A stretch of 64,000 nucleotides of DNA from Adenanthera pavonina (taxonomy: Eukaryota; Streptophyta; Magnoliopsida; Fabales; Fabaceae). The position numbers and the translations under genes were made by a program. The stretch is from positions 20,818,501 to 20,882,500 of the forward strand of contig JAIVEN010000011.1 of the NCBI GenBank assembly GCA_026686845.1. The letters run 5' to 3'. Below are positions 12,170-23,976 of this stretch, in pieces (the first letter of the stretch is position 1; each line of letters opens with the position of its first letter). The notes below the pieces were generated by a model. It had not been told where the DNA came from. It saw only the letters and a list, made by a program, of their open reading frames with translations, and ran no database searches.

Positions 12170-14340
12170 TCACTTCTTCTTGGGCTTGGACTTCTTGCTG
12201 TAAGCTTTGCTAGATGGTTCTGCAGTAGGTATGCCAGTTCGCTCGAATGACTTCTCACCCTTTTTGGCATCATCAGGAATTGCCCGAACAGGCATAGGAT
12301 CAAAAGGCAGTTCAGGATTAAGCTTTGGAAGAGGTGCAGAAGCATCAGGGCTTGATTCCTCATCATCAGAGACCTCAAGAAGCTCTTGCATTTCTTGTCT
12401 AGAAAGAGCCAATTGAGCCCTTTGTTCCTCTAAGAGACCATAGGCAGAAAGAGGTGAGAGAGCAGGAGCAGGAGTACGAAACATTTCTTTAAGTCTCAGT
12501 CTTTAGGCTTGCAAAATAGCATCATGGGCAATGGCTGCTAGATCTATATAAGGTACAATGCTTTTCTCCTCATTCAGGACAGCTTGTATGAATGGTGTGG
12601 TAGTGATGGCAGCCACCAATTTCTCCACTTGCTTAGATTCTTGAATAGAAAGAATTGAATCCTGGACATCTTCAGCAATAGGCTCATGAGAGCTTAATTC
12701 TTGAGGAGCCTCTTTCTTCATGCCATAGTTCAAGGGAGGACCAGGGTGCCAGTAGCCTCAGTAGCATGTACGCCATCGTCTGGTTTAGGGGAGGCTAGCA
12801 CAAAAAGACTTCAAGGCTCAGGAGTAGGAGATTTGACAAGCTCAGAGAATCCTGGCTGAGGTGGGGCTGATGTGGAGGGAATGACACTCCTAATGTCCTC
12901 ATATGCATCAGCAACCACTTTCATATTATTTGCCAACTGATGAATCTGATCTTGTAGATAAGCAAATGTGGCATTTTGCTCATTCCTGATGCTTAGCATG
13001 AGCACAGACAAACTGTCATATAACTCAGTGATCTTGGTTGGCTTTGCCTAAGTTGAGGGAGTGGATGGCATATATGTCTGAGTGGCTACGATGGAAATGA
13101 GACAAGCTGAGAAAGTTAAGGCATGAACTTTGGAGCAGCCTCAGAGGTTCCTGCTTGTTGCCAAGAGACATCTTTTTCTAAGAATATATCTTCTGTCTTT
13201 CCAGCTCCCTTGCCAATCCATCTTCCATTCTTCTTTTCTATCCCCATCCTTTGCAATTCTTCTTCTTTGAAGACTTCAGTAGGCTTGCCCTTTCCTTTCT
13301 CCAGGTGTTGGATCCTAGCATACTGAAGTATCTTGGAGATGATTGAAGCACATGGCAAAGTGGAATCTTTCCTTTGATCTCTTGCTTTGATCATGCGTTG
13401 GAGGATGATGTGACATATATTGATTAGCTTGCCATGCATGATTGCTGCCATCACATCTGCTTCAACCCTTGTGATCAGATTGGAACTACCTCTTCTATTG
13501 AAAATAATCCTAAACACAATGTAGTGTAGGATTCTGACTTGAGCACTAAGGTCAGTGGACTTCAGCAAACTTAGAGGTGGCTTGTTCTCTTTTTTTCTGA
13601 ACAACGTGTTCAGAATTGTACTTTCTTTATAGTTAAGGAAAGGCCCTCCTTCCTCTTCTGCAGCCTCAGCTTCATCCATGTATTTTGAGGTAGAGATGTC
13701 AATTTTCAACCCATCTTACCCGGGAATCTCTAATACCTCATTGAAGGTCTCATCTATCAGCCAGATGGTCCTTAACCTTAGATTTACTTCCTACTTCTTC
13801 TTCTTGCTATTGTACTTCAGGGAGGCATACCAGGTCTTAATAACCTCATCATCATATCTTTCCAAAATTTCTAACGAATTCTTGTATCTAATCATCCAAA
13901 ACCTGGCATCAAAGTTGTTAGAAATCAAGAAGTCTTCCAAATTTACATAGTCAGGCTTGATTACCTTTTTACTGATAAATTTGATAGTAATTTACATAGT
14001 CAGGCTTGATTACCTTTTTACTGATAAATTTGATAGTATACTCTCCTAGAATATGAGCATTGCTCCACAATGGTAGCGTGGTTAACTGGTATTCTCCGGA
14101 TTCAGTGCTAGAAGAGGAAGATGAGGCAGGAGAGACAGGAGTAACAGGAATAGCAGGTTCAGATTTCTTCGAGTCTGCTTTAGGAGTTATTTTCTGTTTC
14201 TTGAAAGGAGTTGTCTTACTAGATTTGCCCTTCCTTTTCTGAGTTTCACTCTCCTTGGAGGCATATTAGGATTTGACAGTTCTCTTTGGTCGTGACTCTC
14301 CTTTCCCAACTCCTGGATTTTTAACTCTCGTCATTCTCGT
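12170..14340 (-). pseudogene. extra ORF between pol and 3' LTR (SIRE-type ORF2 position)
   Basis: A former frame of about 700 codons on the same strand as gag-pol, now broken. The pieces, in reading order, are a basic/serine-rich N-terminus (about 14340-14080, with PKRTVKS and PASSSSS), a middle domain (13709-13116; LNYKESTILNTLF, ITRVEADVMAAIM, MGIEKKNGRWIGKG), a heptad-like helix (13011-12811) and a charged C-terminus ending in a lysine-rich tail (12484-12170). The middle resembles the domain annotated as 'putative plant transposon protein' in plant genomes. In SIRE relatives this place is taken by an envelope-like ORF, but I see no clear signal peptide or transmembrane segment, so I do not call it an envelope. 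A 49-bp tandem duplication (13942-14039) shifts the frame. Confidence 0.6.
13942..14039. repeat. 49-bp near-perfect tandem duplication
   Basis: TTTACATAGTCAGGCTTGAT and the following 29 bases occur twice in a row (13942-13990, 13991-14039) with at most one difference at the junction. 49 is not a multiple of three, so it breaks the extra ORF of the copia element. Near identity of the copies marks it as a young event compared with the LTR divergence. Confidence 0.9.
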
Positions 14341-15339
14341 AGGTGAATGATTCAGAAAGATGCTAAGAATGAGTTTATAAGGTGTGAAAAGAAGTTTAAT
14401 TGGTGAGAAATTAAGATTCGTGAACTGAAATGAAAGGAATTTAAGAGAGAATCTGAACAGACTTGAGAGAGAGACGAATAGGGTTGCATCTATTTAGAGG
14501 AAAACCTTTGATTTTAACGTATGTAACTGGTAAATAGACAAATTTTTCTTTCAAAATTCAAACTTCGAGCAATTACAAGTTAATCCATATGGAGAGGCTT
14601 ACTGACAGACGAATTTTCATCTGGAAGTTCGTCTGACAGAAGTTTAGTTCTGAGAATGAGAAGTAAACAAACGAATTTTGTTTCAACAAAATTCAAACTT
14701 CACAAGATTCAAACAATAAACAACCATGAAAAATACAAGAGACAGACAAATTTTACTTATAAAGCTCATCTTACAGAGACCCAATTATGAGAGCATGTTT
14801 CAACAAACGAATTTTGATTCAAAAATTTGAATTTCAAAATTTTGAAAAGAGTTTCTAAAATGCGTATCTTGAGATATGGAAATTTGTATAACAATCATTT
14901 TGAACAGAGACAATATTAGCATTTTACTTCTGAAATTTGAATTTCCACTATTCAACAGACGAATTTCGAGGGTTAAGAGAGAATTGTTACAGCATGTAGC
15001 GAACTGAAATTTGTCTGATGGATATCTAAGTTTGAATGTTGAACATGCTAATTCTTCCAAAAACACAATTCAACATGGGAATTCATCTAATAATCATCGA
15101 AAATGAGAATTTCAAATTTCTGAACTAACAGAACAGATTTAGAAGTTTGAACTTTTGGCTTCCTTCAGCATCTTTTGATTGTGCAGGTTTGATTAGCTCC
15201 ACTATACAGATCTGCTGTCACTTGGACTTATGAGGAGCACCTGCAACTTATAACAAACTTACTCTAATGCTAAAGTTAGTATTAATCCAATAGCAGAAAT
15301 TTTAAATAGATGTATAAAAGAGCTTACTTATAGTTTATT

Positions 15340-15990
15340 GGGATTTACTATACCCAATTCCCTTCTGATTTTGCAGTGTCTATCTTCTGCGAGAGACTAG
15401 GTCAGAATGTCAACAACTTGATCTTCAGTAGGGATGTATTCCAATCTGATGTTTCCTTTTAGAACATGATCTCTTATAAAGCGATACCTAACTTCAATAT
15501 GCTTTGTCCTTGAATGATTGACAGGATTCTTTATGATGTTGATAGCACTTTAATTGTCACACATTATTGGTATTTTCTTCATCTCAATCTCAAGATCTTC
15601 AAGCTGCTGCTTCATCCACAGAACTTGAGCACAATAGCTGCCAGCTGGAACATATTCAACTTCTACAGTGGAGAGAGCCACACTGTTCTGCTTCTTACTG
15701 AACCATGAGACCAAGGATACTCCAAGGAACTGACATGTTCTACTTGTTCTTTTTTTTGTCAATTTTGGATCTAGCAAAGTCAGTATCAGTATATTCCATG
15801 AGTCCTTCTCCATTGTCCTTTGGATACCAAAGTCCCATCTGTAATGTTCCAATTAGATATCTGAAGATTTGTTTCACAACCGTTGCATGGGGTTCTTTGA
15901 CATGATTGGAACCTTACACACATATAGACATTGAACATAATGTTAGGTCTACTAGCTGTTAGGTATAACAAAGATTCAATCATTCTCCTA
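15340..15990 (-). pseudogene. copia RNase H domain, broken
   Basis: The frame at 15852-15550 contains LGVSLVSWFSKKQNSVALST, then VEVEYVPAGSYCAQVLWMKQ, which is the copia RNase H signature (usually ST.EAEY.A). Below it, to about 15360, the minus strand continues with the HIEVRY.FIRD and GNI.LEYIPTEDQ-type end of pol, interrupted by a stop at 15550. The upstream linker (16028-15786) keeps IESLLYLTASRPNIMF. At least two frameshifts separate these parts. Confidence 0.8.
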
Positions 15991-16870
15991 TGTTGAGTTA
16001 TGTCAAAGATCTTTCCTCTTTCATCCATATCAAGCGTGTTACAGTAGCTATAGGAGTTCCCATTGACTTGGCTTTTTCCATGTCAAACTTTTTCAACAAC
16101 TCTTTTAGATATTTTGATTGATTGAGGAAGATGCCATTATCACATTGCTTAATTTGCAATCCAAGGAAGAAGTTAAGCTCACCCATCATTGACATTTCGA
16201 ATTCACTTTGCATTAGCTTAGAGAAATTCTTGCAAAAAGATTCATTAGTAGCACCAAATATAATATCATTAACATGAATTTGAACAATAAGTAAGTCTTT
16301 GATTTCTTTCTTGGTGAACAGAGTTGTATCTACTTTTCCTCTATTGAATCCCTTTTTAGTTAGAAAATTGCTTAGCATTTCATACCATGCTCTAGGAGTT
16401 TGTTTTAAGCCATATAGAGTTTTCTTCAGTTTATAAACATGGTTTAGTTTTGTTGAGTCCTCAAAACCTGGAGGTTAATCAACATAAATCTCCATGATAT
16501 AACATTATATTTTTCATGCATGCATAAGCTAATACGATTCTAATTGCTTCTAATCTTGCAACTGGAGAAAAAAGTTTCCTCAAATTCAATGCATTCTTCT
16601 TAATTATATCCTTTGGCAACTAATCTTCCTTTATTTCTAATGATTATTCATGATTCATCAAGTTCATTTCTAAAGACCCATTTAGTGCCAATAATAGGGT
16701 GATTTTTAGGTTTAGGCATTAAATCCCAAACTTGATTTCATTCAAACTAATTTAGTTCATCTTGCATAGCTAGAATACAGTACTCATTAGTTAAAACTCC
16801 TTCAGTACACTTAGGTTCAATTTGGGAAATAAAGCACAATTGATCATTTGATCCCTAAGTTATTTTCTGG
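15990..16870 (-). pseudogene. copia reverse transcriptase, catalytic site mutated
   Basis: The clearest part is 16378-15998: KGFNRGKVDTTLFTK, then LLIVQIHVNDIIFGATN, FSKLMQSEFEMSMMGELNFF and LGLQIKQ. The catalytic box, normally YVDDIIFG, reads HVNDIIFG, so the first Asp of the metal-binding pair is Asn. The upstream RT part (about 16870-16380) is present as fragments with several stops. Together with the frameshifts this RT should be dead. Identification as copia RT is secure from the spacing of these motifs. Confidence 0.85.
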
Positions 16871-16872
16871 TT

Positions 16873-17840
16873 TTAACTTTTTTCCTGAACATCCCCAATC
16901 ACTTGATTTATTGAATGATTTTTTTTATATTTCCAAGCTCTAAGGAGTTCTTGAGACATTTCCTCATTGTTTTCATACTCAAGATCTTTCTCTTGAATAT
17001 CTTCCTCTATTTTAGTAGATTTAGATATTTTCAAAGGTTCAATTTTATCTTCTTCAGAAAGATTTAAGTTCTTAAAGTTGGAGATAAGATTATTTTCATC
17101 AATGACATGCTTGGAAACTGTTTCATTTTCAATAAACACAACATGCACAATTTCTTCGACTGATTTAGTCTTTTTATTAAAAACTCTATATGCTTTACTT
17201 CTACTAGAATAGTCCAGAAATATACCTTCATCAAATTTGGCGTCAATCTTACCCAGATGCTCCTTTCTATTATTATGGATGAAACATTTATAGCCAAATA
17301 TATGCAGATGTGAAAGGTTTGGTTTTCTCCCTTTGTATAGCTTATAAGGAATCTTCCCCAGAATTGGTCTGATGTAGGCTTTGTTAATGATATAACTTGC
17401 TACGTTTATTGCATCAACCCAGAATACTTGAGGGAGTTCCTTTTCATTCAGCATTGCTCTTGTCATTTCTCCAATTGTTTTGTTCTTCATTTCCACCACT
17501 CCATTTTGCTGAGGAGTCTTTAGTGCTGAAAAGTTGTGATCAATTCCATGTTCATTACAGTACTCCAAAAAACTTGAATTTTCAAATTCTCCTCAATGAT
17601 CAGACCTGATAGACACAATAGAAATACCTTTCTCATTTTGCATTTTCTTAACCAAGGTTACAAATGCATCAAATGTTTCACTTTTGGAAGAAAGAAACAA
17701 AGTCCAGGTAAATCTAGAGTAATCTTCCATAATCACAAGAACATACAGGTTTTCACCAATACTTTTTACTCTAAATGGACCTATCAAATCCATATGCAAT
17801 AGTTGCAGTGGTCTAGATATGGTGACTATATTTTAAGATT
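16873..17840 (-). pseudogene. copia integrase core, frameshifted
   Basis: Two frames cover it. The 17799-17593 frame has HMDLIGPFRVKSIGE and YVLVIMEDYSRFTW (the first catalytic Asp is in HMDL, the second near the SIRSDH end). The 17568-16873 frame has LKTPQQNGVVEMKNKTI, with the catalytic Glu in the usual QQNGVVERKNRT box, then LPQVFWVDAINVASYIINKA and HIFGYKCF. An in-frame stop separates the two. It carries the D,D,E integrase that inserts the cDNA. Confidence 0.88.
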
Positions 17841-18168
17841 TGAAAGATGATTTGGTTTATTTTTCTTTGAGGCATGCATCACATTCTTTGTCTTTTTCAA
17901 AAGAGATTTTTGGTAAACTAGTAACTAAATCATTCTTAATCAGTTTTGATAACTAGTTCATGTTAACATGTGCCAGTCTTCTATGCCACAACCAACTATC
18001 ATTATCTTGACTAATTAAACAAACAAAATCTAAGGAAGGAAGTTCATTAAGATTAATGGTATAGCAGTTACCATCCCTTTGAGCCTTGAGGATTACTTTA
18101 CGATTACTTTTTTGGATGACCAGGTAGAACTTTGAGTCAAACAGTATCCAGTTCCCTTTGTCACATGT

Positions 18169-18420
18169 CTAACTCACACTTAGCAGGTTGTGGTTGAGGC
18201 CAATTACAAACAGCACCTCTTCTATAGATGTTTCAGGATTTTTGCCCACAATGTCAATGCCAACTATTTTGCCATATTGGTCACCTCCAAAGGTCACCTT
18301 TCCTCCTTTCTTATCTCTAAGGGTGATGAACTTCTCCTTATCACTAGTCATATAGCTTGAGCAAGCACTGTCCATCTACCATTTGTTGCTTTTTCTTACT
18401 CTAAGACAAATCTACAAAAC
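18169..18420 (-). pseudogene. copia aspartic protease region
   Basis: The minus-strand frame 18375-18169 starts MDSACSSYMTSDKEKFITL, the copia protease active-site region (family form DSGCS.HMTG). It continues with KGGKVTFGGDQYGKIVGI and ends NHNLLSVS, the start of the GAG-pre-integrase region. The Gly after DS is Ala here, and a stop stands two codons before the catalytic Asp where Tyr or Leu is usual. Processing of the polyprotein would fail. Confidence 0.8.
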
Positions 18421-18539
18421 AAGGTTCAGAAATTCTTTTTAGGTACCCAAATTTTCTTGGGTCCTTTTCTGTCAGTGGCATTTTTCTTAGATACAAATGT
18501 ACCTTTAGGAACCCATTCTACCTTCCTGTCAAGTCCATT

Positions 18540-20160
18540 TTTCTTTAATAAGCATGAACTGGAAATGTGTCCCTTCTTGTTACAGAAGTGATAGGTGGTA
18601 AAGAGGCTGTTAGATTATAAAGCAGGAAGAAAGCAATGTAGATAATACTTCTGTTTCACATATTTTGGTTGGACATAAGATTCAATGCGTTTTGAAGTGT
18701 GATTTTTCTTTTCATGTCCATTAGCATGCACAAAATGCCTCATATACAGATTTTGATTTTTCTTTTTAATCTTTTTTTTTACTGCACAAGGATCATAGCC
18801 AAGTCCCGCTTTTCCTTGTGTAATTCTCTGACTTCCCATTAAAGCAAAAAATATATCTTTGCACTTAGTAAGTCTAGCCATGCTTTTCAATAGATATTCA
18901 TTAGTCTGCTTCAGTTCAATACATGATGTACAGCAAGCAGATTCAGCTTTATGTAGAGATGCAGTGTCAGGGATTCTGCAATTAGATTCTAATTTGCTAA
19001 TCATTTTCTTGGCCTGTTTTAGTTCTTTAGCAGTCTTAATGAACTCATCAAGCAAATCATGAAATGCATCAAGTAATTCCGATTAGGAAGGTTCAGATTC
19101 ATATACCTCATCTTCATGATCACTATTGGATGAGCTTAGAGTTTCTTCATATGCAAGTGTCATCAAGCAGATATTGACAATTTCTTCCTCGTCATCATCT
19201 TCTTTATGTTGACGCAGATTGATGAGAAGTATGCCCTCTTCTTCTTGCCCTTACCAGCAGCTTTCTTTTCCTTTTCTTGCTTCTTCAGGAATTGTGGACA
19301 ATCTCATTTGATGTGACCTTACTTCTTGCATTTATAGCATGTGACAGGCACTTTTCCTTCTTTTTTGTTGTCTCCAGCTGCTCCTTTCTTGAAGAATCTT
19401 TTATTTCTTTTCTTGTTGTAGAACCTTTCGAATTTTTTGAACATCATAGCCAGAGTCTCTTCATCTAATTTATCGCCATCATCAAATTCTTCTTCTTTTT
19501 CTTCTGCAGCTTTTAAAGCAAGGCCCTTCTTTTTCCTGTCTTGAGCTGCTTCCTTGAGAACTTTTATTTTTCCCTCGTTCTCTTAGAGGAAGGGCTCTAA
19601 GGATTTTTCTAACTTTCGCTGTCTGAGTGTACTCTTTGTCGAGACTTGTTAGTTGATTCACAAATAGGGTGAATCTCTTTTGCAGCTCTTTGATACTTTC
19701 ACCTTCCACCATTCTGAAACTTTCATACTCACCAATGCAGGAGTTCAATTTATTCTCCCTTACTTCAGTAGTTCCTTCATGAGCGATTTCTAGAGTGTCC
19801 CACATACCCTTGGCTGTGGAACATTGTGATACTCTGTAGAATTCATCCTGGTTTAATGCACTGACCAAGCAGTGTTTTGCCTTAAAAGTTCAGCATGACT
19901 CTTCTCTTATCTTCCTCATTCCACTCGTCTTTTGGCTTCTCCTTGTGCTTCTCATCATCTTGCAGCTTCATTGGGACAAAATCTCCCTTTTGGATGATAA
20001 ACCACATGTCCAAATCAATAGACTGGAGAGATTTGCATTCTTATCTTTCAGTATCCATAATGTTCTCCACTAAAGCCAGGTGGTCTGTTTATGTTGTTTT
20101 CCTTAGGTAGAATACTCTCTCCAAAACTAACCATTGAATTTCTCGGATTGTTAGATCCTT
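18540..20160 (-). pseudogene. copia gag with two damaged zinc knuckles
   Basis: The N-terminal part (about 20160-19482) holds the UBN2-like gag region: GMWDTLEIAHEGTTEVRENK, SFRMVEGESIKELQKRFTLF and RKILRALP. A first CCHC knuckle (C-x2-C-x4-H-x4-C) near 19345-19300 has two in-frame stops. A long helical, lysine-rich part follows (19055-18615; LKQAKKMISKLESNC, SCIELKQTNEYLLKS). A second knuckle near 18600-18550 reads YHFCNKKGHISSSC, with Tyr in place of the first Cys. A long gag with two knuckles separated by a coiled-coil is typical of SIRE elements. Confidence 0.8.
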
Positions 20161-20175
20161 TGTTTGGGAGTCCGA

Positions 20176-20187
20176 GCTCTGATACCA
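20176..20187 (-). promoter_or_regulatory. primer binding site, initiator tRNA(Met)
   Basis: On the minus strand this reads TGGTATCAGAGC, complementary to the 3' end of plant initiator tRNA(Met), two bases inside the 5' LTR (20190). It fixes the direction of the element. Confidence 0.93.
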
Positions 20188-20189
20188 CT

Positions 20190-21766
20190 TGTTAGATATA
20201 CTAGCTTCCTAAGAGTGGAGGTGAATTGGGAAGATTAAAATTGTTTGCAAAAATACAAGAGAGTGGTGAAAGCAAGAGTGATAGTAAAAACATACTATAA
20301 AATATAACCAAGTGAAAAACAAGATAAGGAAAGAGAAGACACAAATATTTATCTTGATTCGGTCTCTTTCTCTTGACCTACGTCCAGTACTCAAGCTACT
20401 ACTTGAGATTTTTCACTATCTTGCAAGAATTCAATGGGGTTCTTACAATGCCTCAGTACAACTTGATACTTTGTTCCAAGAGCTTACAATCCCACTTTTT
20501 GCACTCTAACTAAGTACTTCCCAAATCCCTTGTGAAATCCCCTCACAAGAAAATCTTTCTTCCAGATGAAGATAAGATTGATTACAGTAATTAATCTCTC
20601 TAATTTATATTGTATATAAAAGTTGAAATACAAGACATGAAGTATGTAAGAGCAGAAGACTTTGACTCAAGAATTTAGCAGAGTTTCTATATATACAATG
20701 TAGAATTGTTACTCACATCTTCAAATGAAGTTCTATTTATAGATTTATACCTTAACTATACGTTAGAGACAAGATCTAACTGTTAGAGACGATACCCAAT
20801 GGTTACTCTGAAAAACTATTCGTTCACGAACCGTATTTAATGCGTCTGATATTCAAAGTTTGAATTTTGGTGTATTAACAGACGAATTTTGTAGAGACCA
20901 TAAGCTAAAGATTTTAACGTTGAAACTCAAAGTTCGTCTGTTCTAAAGCAAAGTTTGAACTTTCATCTTTGACAAATGTTTCTATGTTAGAACATACAAA
21001 TTTTCAAGTTTAAAGTTCTTCTGGTAAGTGTGAATAGTTATTTCATATTACTACAGTGCTTTCGAAGTTTGAATTTTGGTGCCTAAAATTTGTCTATCAC
21101 CAAAATTCGTCTATCAGTAGGCAGCTCAATATGGTACGATAGTTCTTCTTTTCAAAATTCAAATTTTTAAATATCAAAGTTCATTTATTAGAAAGATCTT
21201 GTATCAAACCTAATTCAAATTTGAATTTATGAATACTAAAATTCGTATGTCAAAAGATTATCATAACATACTTTTAAGCCATCTTTCCAAAGTTCAAATT
21301 TTCAAAATCAAAGTTCATCTGTCAGAGGACTAACTTAAAGCTCTTTTTAAATTTCACTTTTAGATGAACTTTGATATATCTTCAGATGAATTTTTCATTT
21401 TTCATAGTTTGTGCTTTACCTAAAATTCGAATTTTCAAAGATAAAATTCGTCTGTCAGAAGGACCTCTTTTCTGACTAACATATTTTTACTCCGAAGTTT
21501 GAATTTCAGATACCAAAGTTTGAATTTTCAAAGCAACAAATTAAGTTTTAACATTTCAAAATTCATCTGATAGTGGGCAAACACATTTTTAAAACATTCT
21601 CGTGCAAAATCAAAGTCTTTTACTCATTTAAATTCAATAAGAAATCCTATATATAATCTTATACTTATTTTTCTTGGATTTCTTCACTTGAGATCTTTTG
21701 TACACCTTTGATATCTTCTTTCTAAGCTCTAGTTGGTTTGAAATCATCAAAACACTTGATTCAACA
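20190..21766 (-). repeat. 5' LTR of the copia element
   Basis: 1577 bp, TGTTAGATATACTAGC to CTTGATTCAACA on the plus strand, a direct repeat of 10316-11904 with scattered differences and small indels. It ends against TSD copy CAATG at 21767-21771. Confidence 0.92.
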
Positions 21767-22041
21767 CAATGACCGGTTCTGTTTTTAATATCTTGGTGTA
21801 AATACTATTATTAGTTTCTTTACACATTTTGTTGGATTCTACGCAATCTTTTCTTCAATTTTTCACACATTTTAGCAAGTTTTAAGCATTAAAAAATAAT
21901 TACAATCTTTAGAAACATTTATCCCAACATTGTATGGAAAAAGATATGAAGTTATTAATTTATTATAATTCAAGTAATCAACTTATTTTTTTATCAAATC
22001 ATAAAAAGATAGAATTTATAATTTATATAAGAAATTTATTC

Positions 22042-22685
22042 TAATGTTGTCAGAATCGAACTGGATCGGTCAGTTTGACCAAAAATCAGTGCCAGGTCCG
22101 ATGATTATAGAGTGTGACTAGTAAGTTTGGGAATTGGTGCGAATTAGTAAAAAACCAGTTAAATCAGCCTTGAATAGTCTAAATCGATCTTGAATCAATT
22201 TAAACCTGTCCCAATTATATTTTTTATAAAAAAATTAAATATATTTTTAATTTTTAAGACAAAATAACATTATTTTTAGTATAAAATATTTTTTCTTTTC
22301 ATATTATAATACTATATAAGTATTATTATGATATATCATTATTGAAAATTATAAATTTACTTGACAAATAATATAATAATAGATTATTAGTTAACTATTT
22401 TGAACTCAAAATATAATTATGGATGAATATTAACTTATTTAGATTTAAATATTAAGTTATAAAATTTATTAATAATTTATTTGTGATGAATAATAGATTG
22501 ATAATTAATATTATTTAATTTGAGACTTTAATTAAATCATAAAATTTATTTAAACTTATATTATTTTTTAAAAATATATTATTTTAATTACTATAGGTAC
22601 AATTCTGGTTAAATAATAGTTTAATTATTAAATTTTAAACCAGTATCATATCCAATTTAATGTCCAATCTGATTTTGACAAGATT
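22042..22685. mobile_element. Mutator-like MITE copy B, 644 bp, 9-bp TSD
   Basis: Flanked by AATTTATTC at 22033-22041 and 22686-22694. The ends are imperfect inverted repeats: left TAATGTTGTCAGAATC, right (reverse complement) AATCTTGTCAAAATCAG, followed on both sides by GGAT/GGAC words. A 9-bp duplication is typical of Mutator-like elements. The AT-rich middle matches the MITE copy split by the copia element. It has no coding capacity. Confidence 0.75.
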
Positions 22686-23722
22686 AATTTATTCAGTCCA
22701 ATGAAATAAAAAATCTCTACCTCACATATGGATAGTTTTAGGGATCAACTTATTATCTTGGATGCATGTACTTGCAATAAGGAAAAATCTATTTTTTTAT
22801 GGTGCACTCGCTATTCTAAAAATTATTTCACTTTAACATAAAAATTTATCACATTTGGTTAAGGGATTACAACTACCTACCATTGGAACCAAGCAATTGG
22901 CAGTCAGATTATAAAAATCAGAAAAAATTGTTTTCGAGGGCGACGGGTAGGAATCATCTCTTACTTGTAATATCATTTACATAAATAATAGTAGAATATA
23001 GTGAAAATGAAAAAAATATAAAAAAAAGGTAGTAATTTTGTGAATAACAAATTAAAATGTCTTTTGTATTTTTAAATAAACACAAAAAACATATTATTGT
23101 TGTATAATAATATAGCAGTAAATATTATAATAAATTATTTTTTATATTAAAAAAATTCCTTTCTAAACCTCATGAGAATATATATATATATATATTCAAA
23201 TTCTATCACTTATTTATATTTTATGTTTAGAATGATTCTTCGTTCTTATCCATTATGATTATTTTATTCAAAATTTCAATCCCAATCCTAATCCTAGGTT
23301 GTACTGACCCATCATATATTGACATGTAGCCCTCAATCATAAAACCAACAAACTTATGTAGCTCTCGCTTCCTTCTTAATAATGACTTTAGAATTATTTA
23401 TGTAAAAATTAGAAGAATTTTAATGTCAATATATGTCAAGATAATGAAGTCGCTATTTTTAACGACAACCAACTCTAAATTTCTTATCATTCAACCGCTT
23501 ATTGATATTATTATAAATTAAACATGTTTTTCTGATGTATGTTTATAACTTATATTTTCAATATTTAGCTCAAGCTAATATATTTTAATATGAAATCCAA
23601 ACCCAAATTATTAAGTGACGTATAGTTCGATTCATGTCAAATTCTTTTAAAAAAACACAACTAAAAAATATAGAGTGTTTGTATATTTTATCATTTTAAT
23701 AAAAAGTAAATGAAAAATAATA

Positions 23723-23976
23723 AAATATTAATTTTTTATTAATAATGTGATATTCATTCAGTATTATTAGATCAGAATTAAATATTTTAAGAATTAAATG
23801 GAGATAACTCTTTCAACATTATTTTTTTATTTAAATTTAATAAGGGTTAATGATTAAATTTTTTATTAATAATATGTTATTCATTCAGCATTATTAGATC
23901 AGAATTAAGTATTTTTAGAATTAAATGGAGATAACTCTTTCAACATTATTTTTCTATTTAAATTTAATAAGGGTTA
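23723..23976. repeat. 127-bp tandem duplication
   Basis: Two adjacent units with period 127. The words TATTCATTCAG, ATTATTAGATCAGAATTAA and TTAAATGGAGATAACTCTTT recur at this offset, followed by AATAAGGGTTAATGATTAAA. Few substitutions separate the units. No coding content. Confidence 0.85.

Larger units (their letters stand above)
10316..21766 (-). mobile_element. complete, decayed Ty1/copia retrotransposon (SIRE/Maximus type)
   Basis: An 11.45-kb element on the minus strand, flanked by CAATG at 10311-10315 and 21767-21771. The LTRs are 10316-11904 and 20190-21766 and both have TG...CA ends. The internal order, read on the minus strand from the right, is PBS, gag, protease, integrase, RT, RNase H, an extra ORF, then PPT. 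Integrase before RT places it in Ty1/copia. The size, long LTRs, long gag with coiled-coil and two zinc knuckles, and an extra ORF after pol fit the SIRE/Maximus lineage. Stops and frameshifts occur in every coding part, so it is not autonomous now. The two LTRs differ by many substitutions and small indels, so the insertion is not recent. Confidence 0.92.
9680..21795. mobile_element. Mutator-like MITE copy A, split by the copia element
   Basis: The left part (about 9680-10315) matches the MITE at 22042-22685 over long AT-rich stretches, for example AAGTATTATTATGATA and the GATGAATATT.ACTT region. Its ends are rich in GGTT/AACC/CCGGT words. The last stretch reads through the copia target site: GGTTCAATG before the left LTR and ACCGGTTCTG after the right TSD. 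The right end is near 21795, since a TATTAAAAAC.GAACCGG inverted terminus is visible there. I could not fix the outer target duplication, so both outer borders are approximate. Confidence 0.65.
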
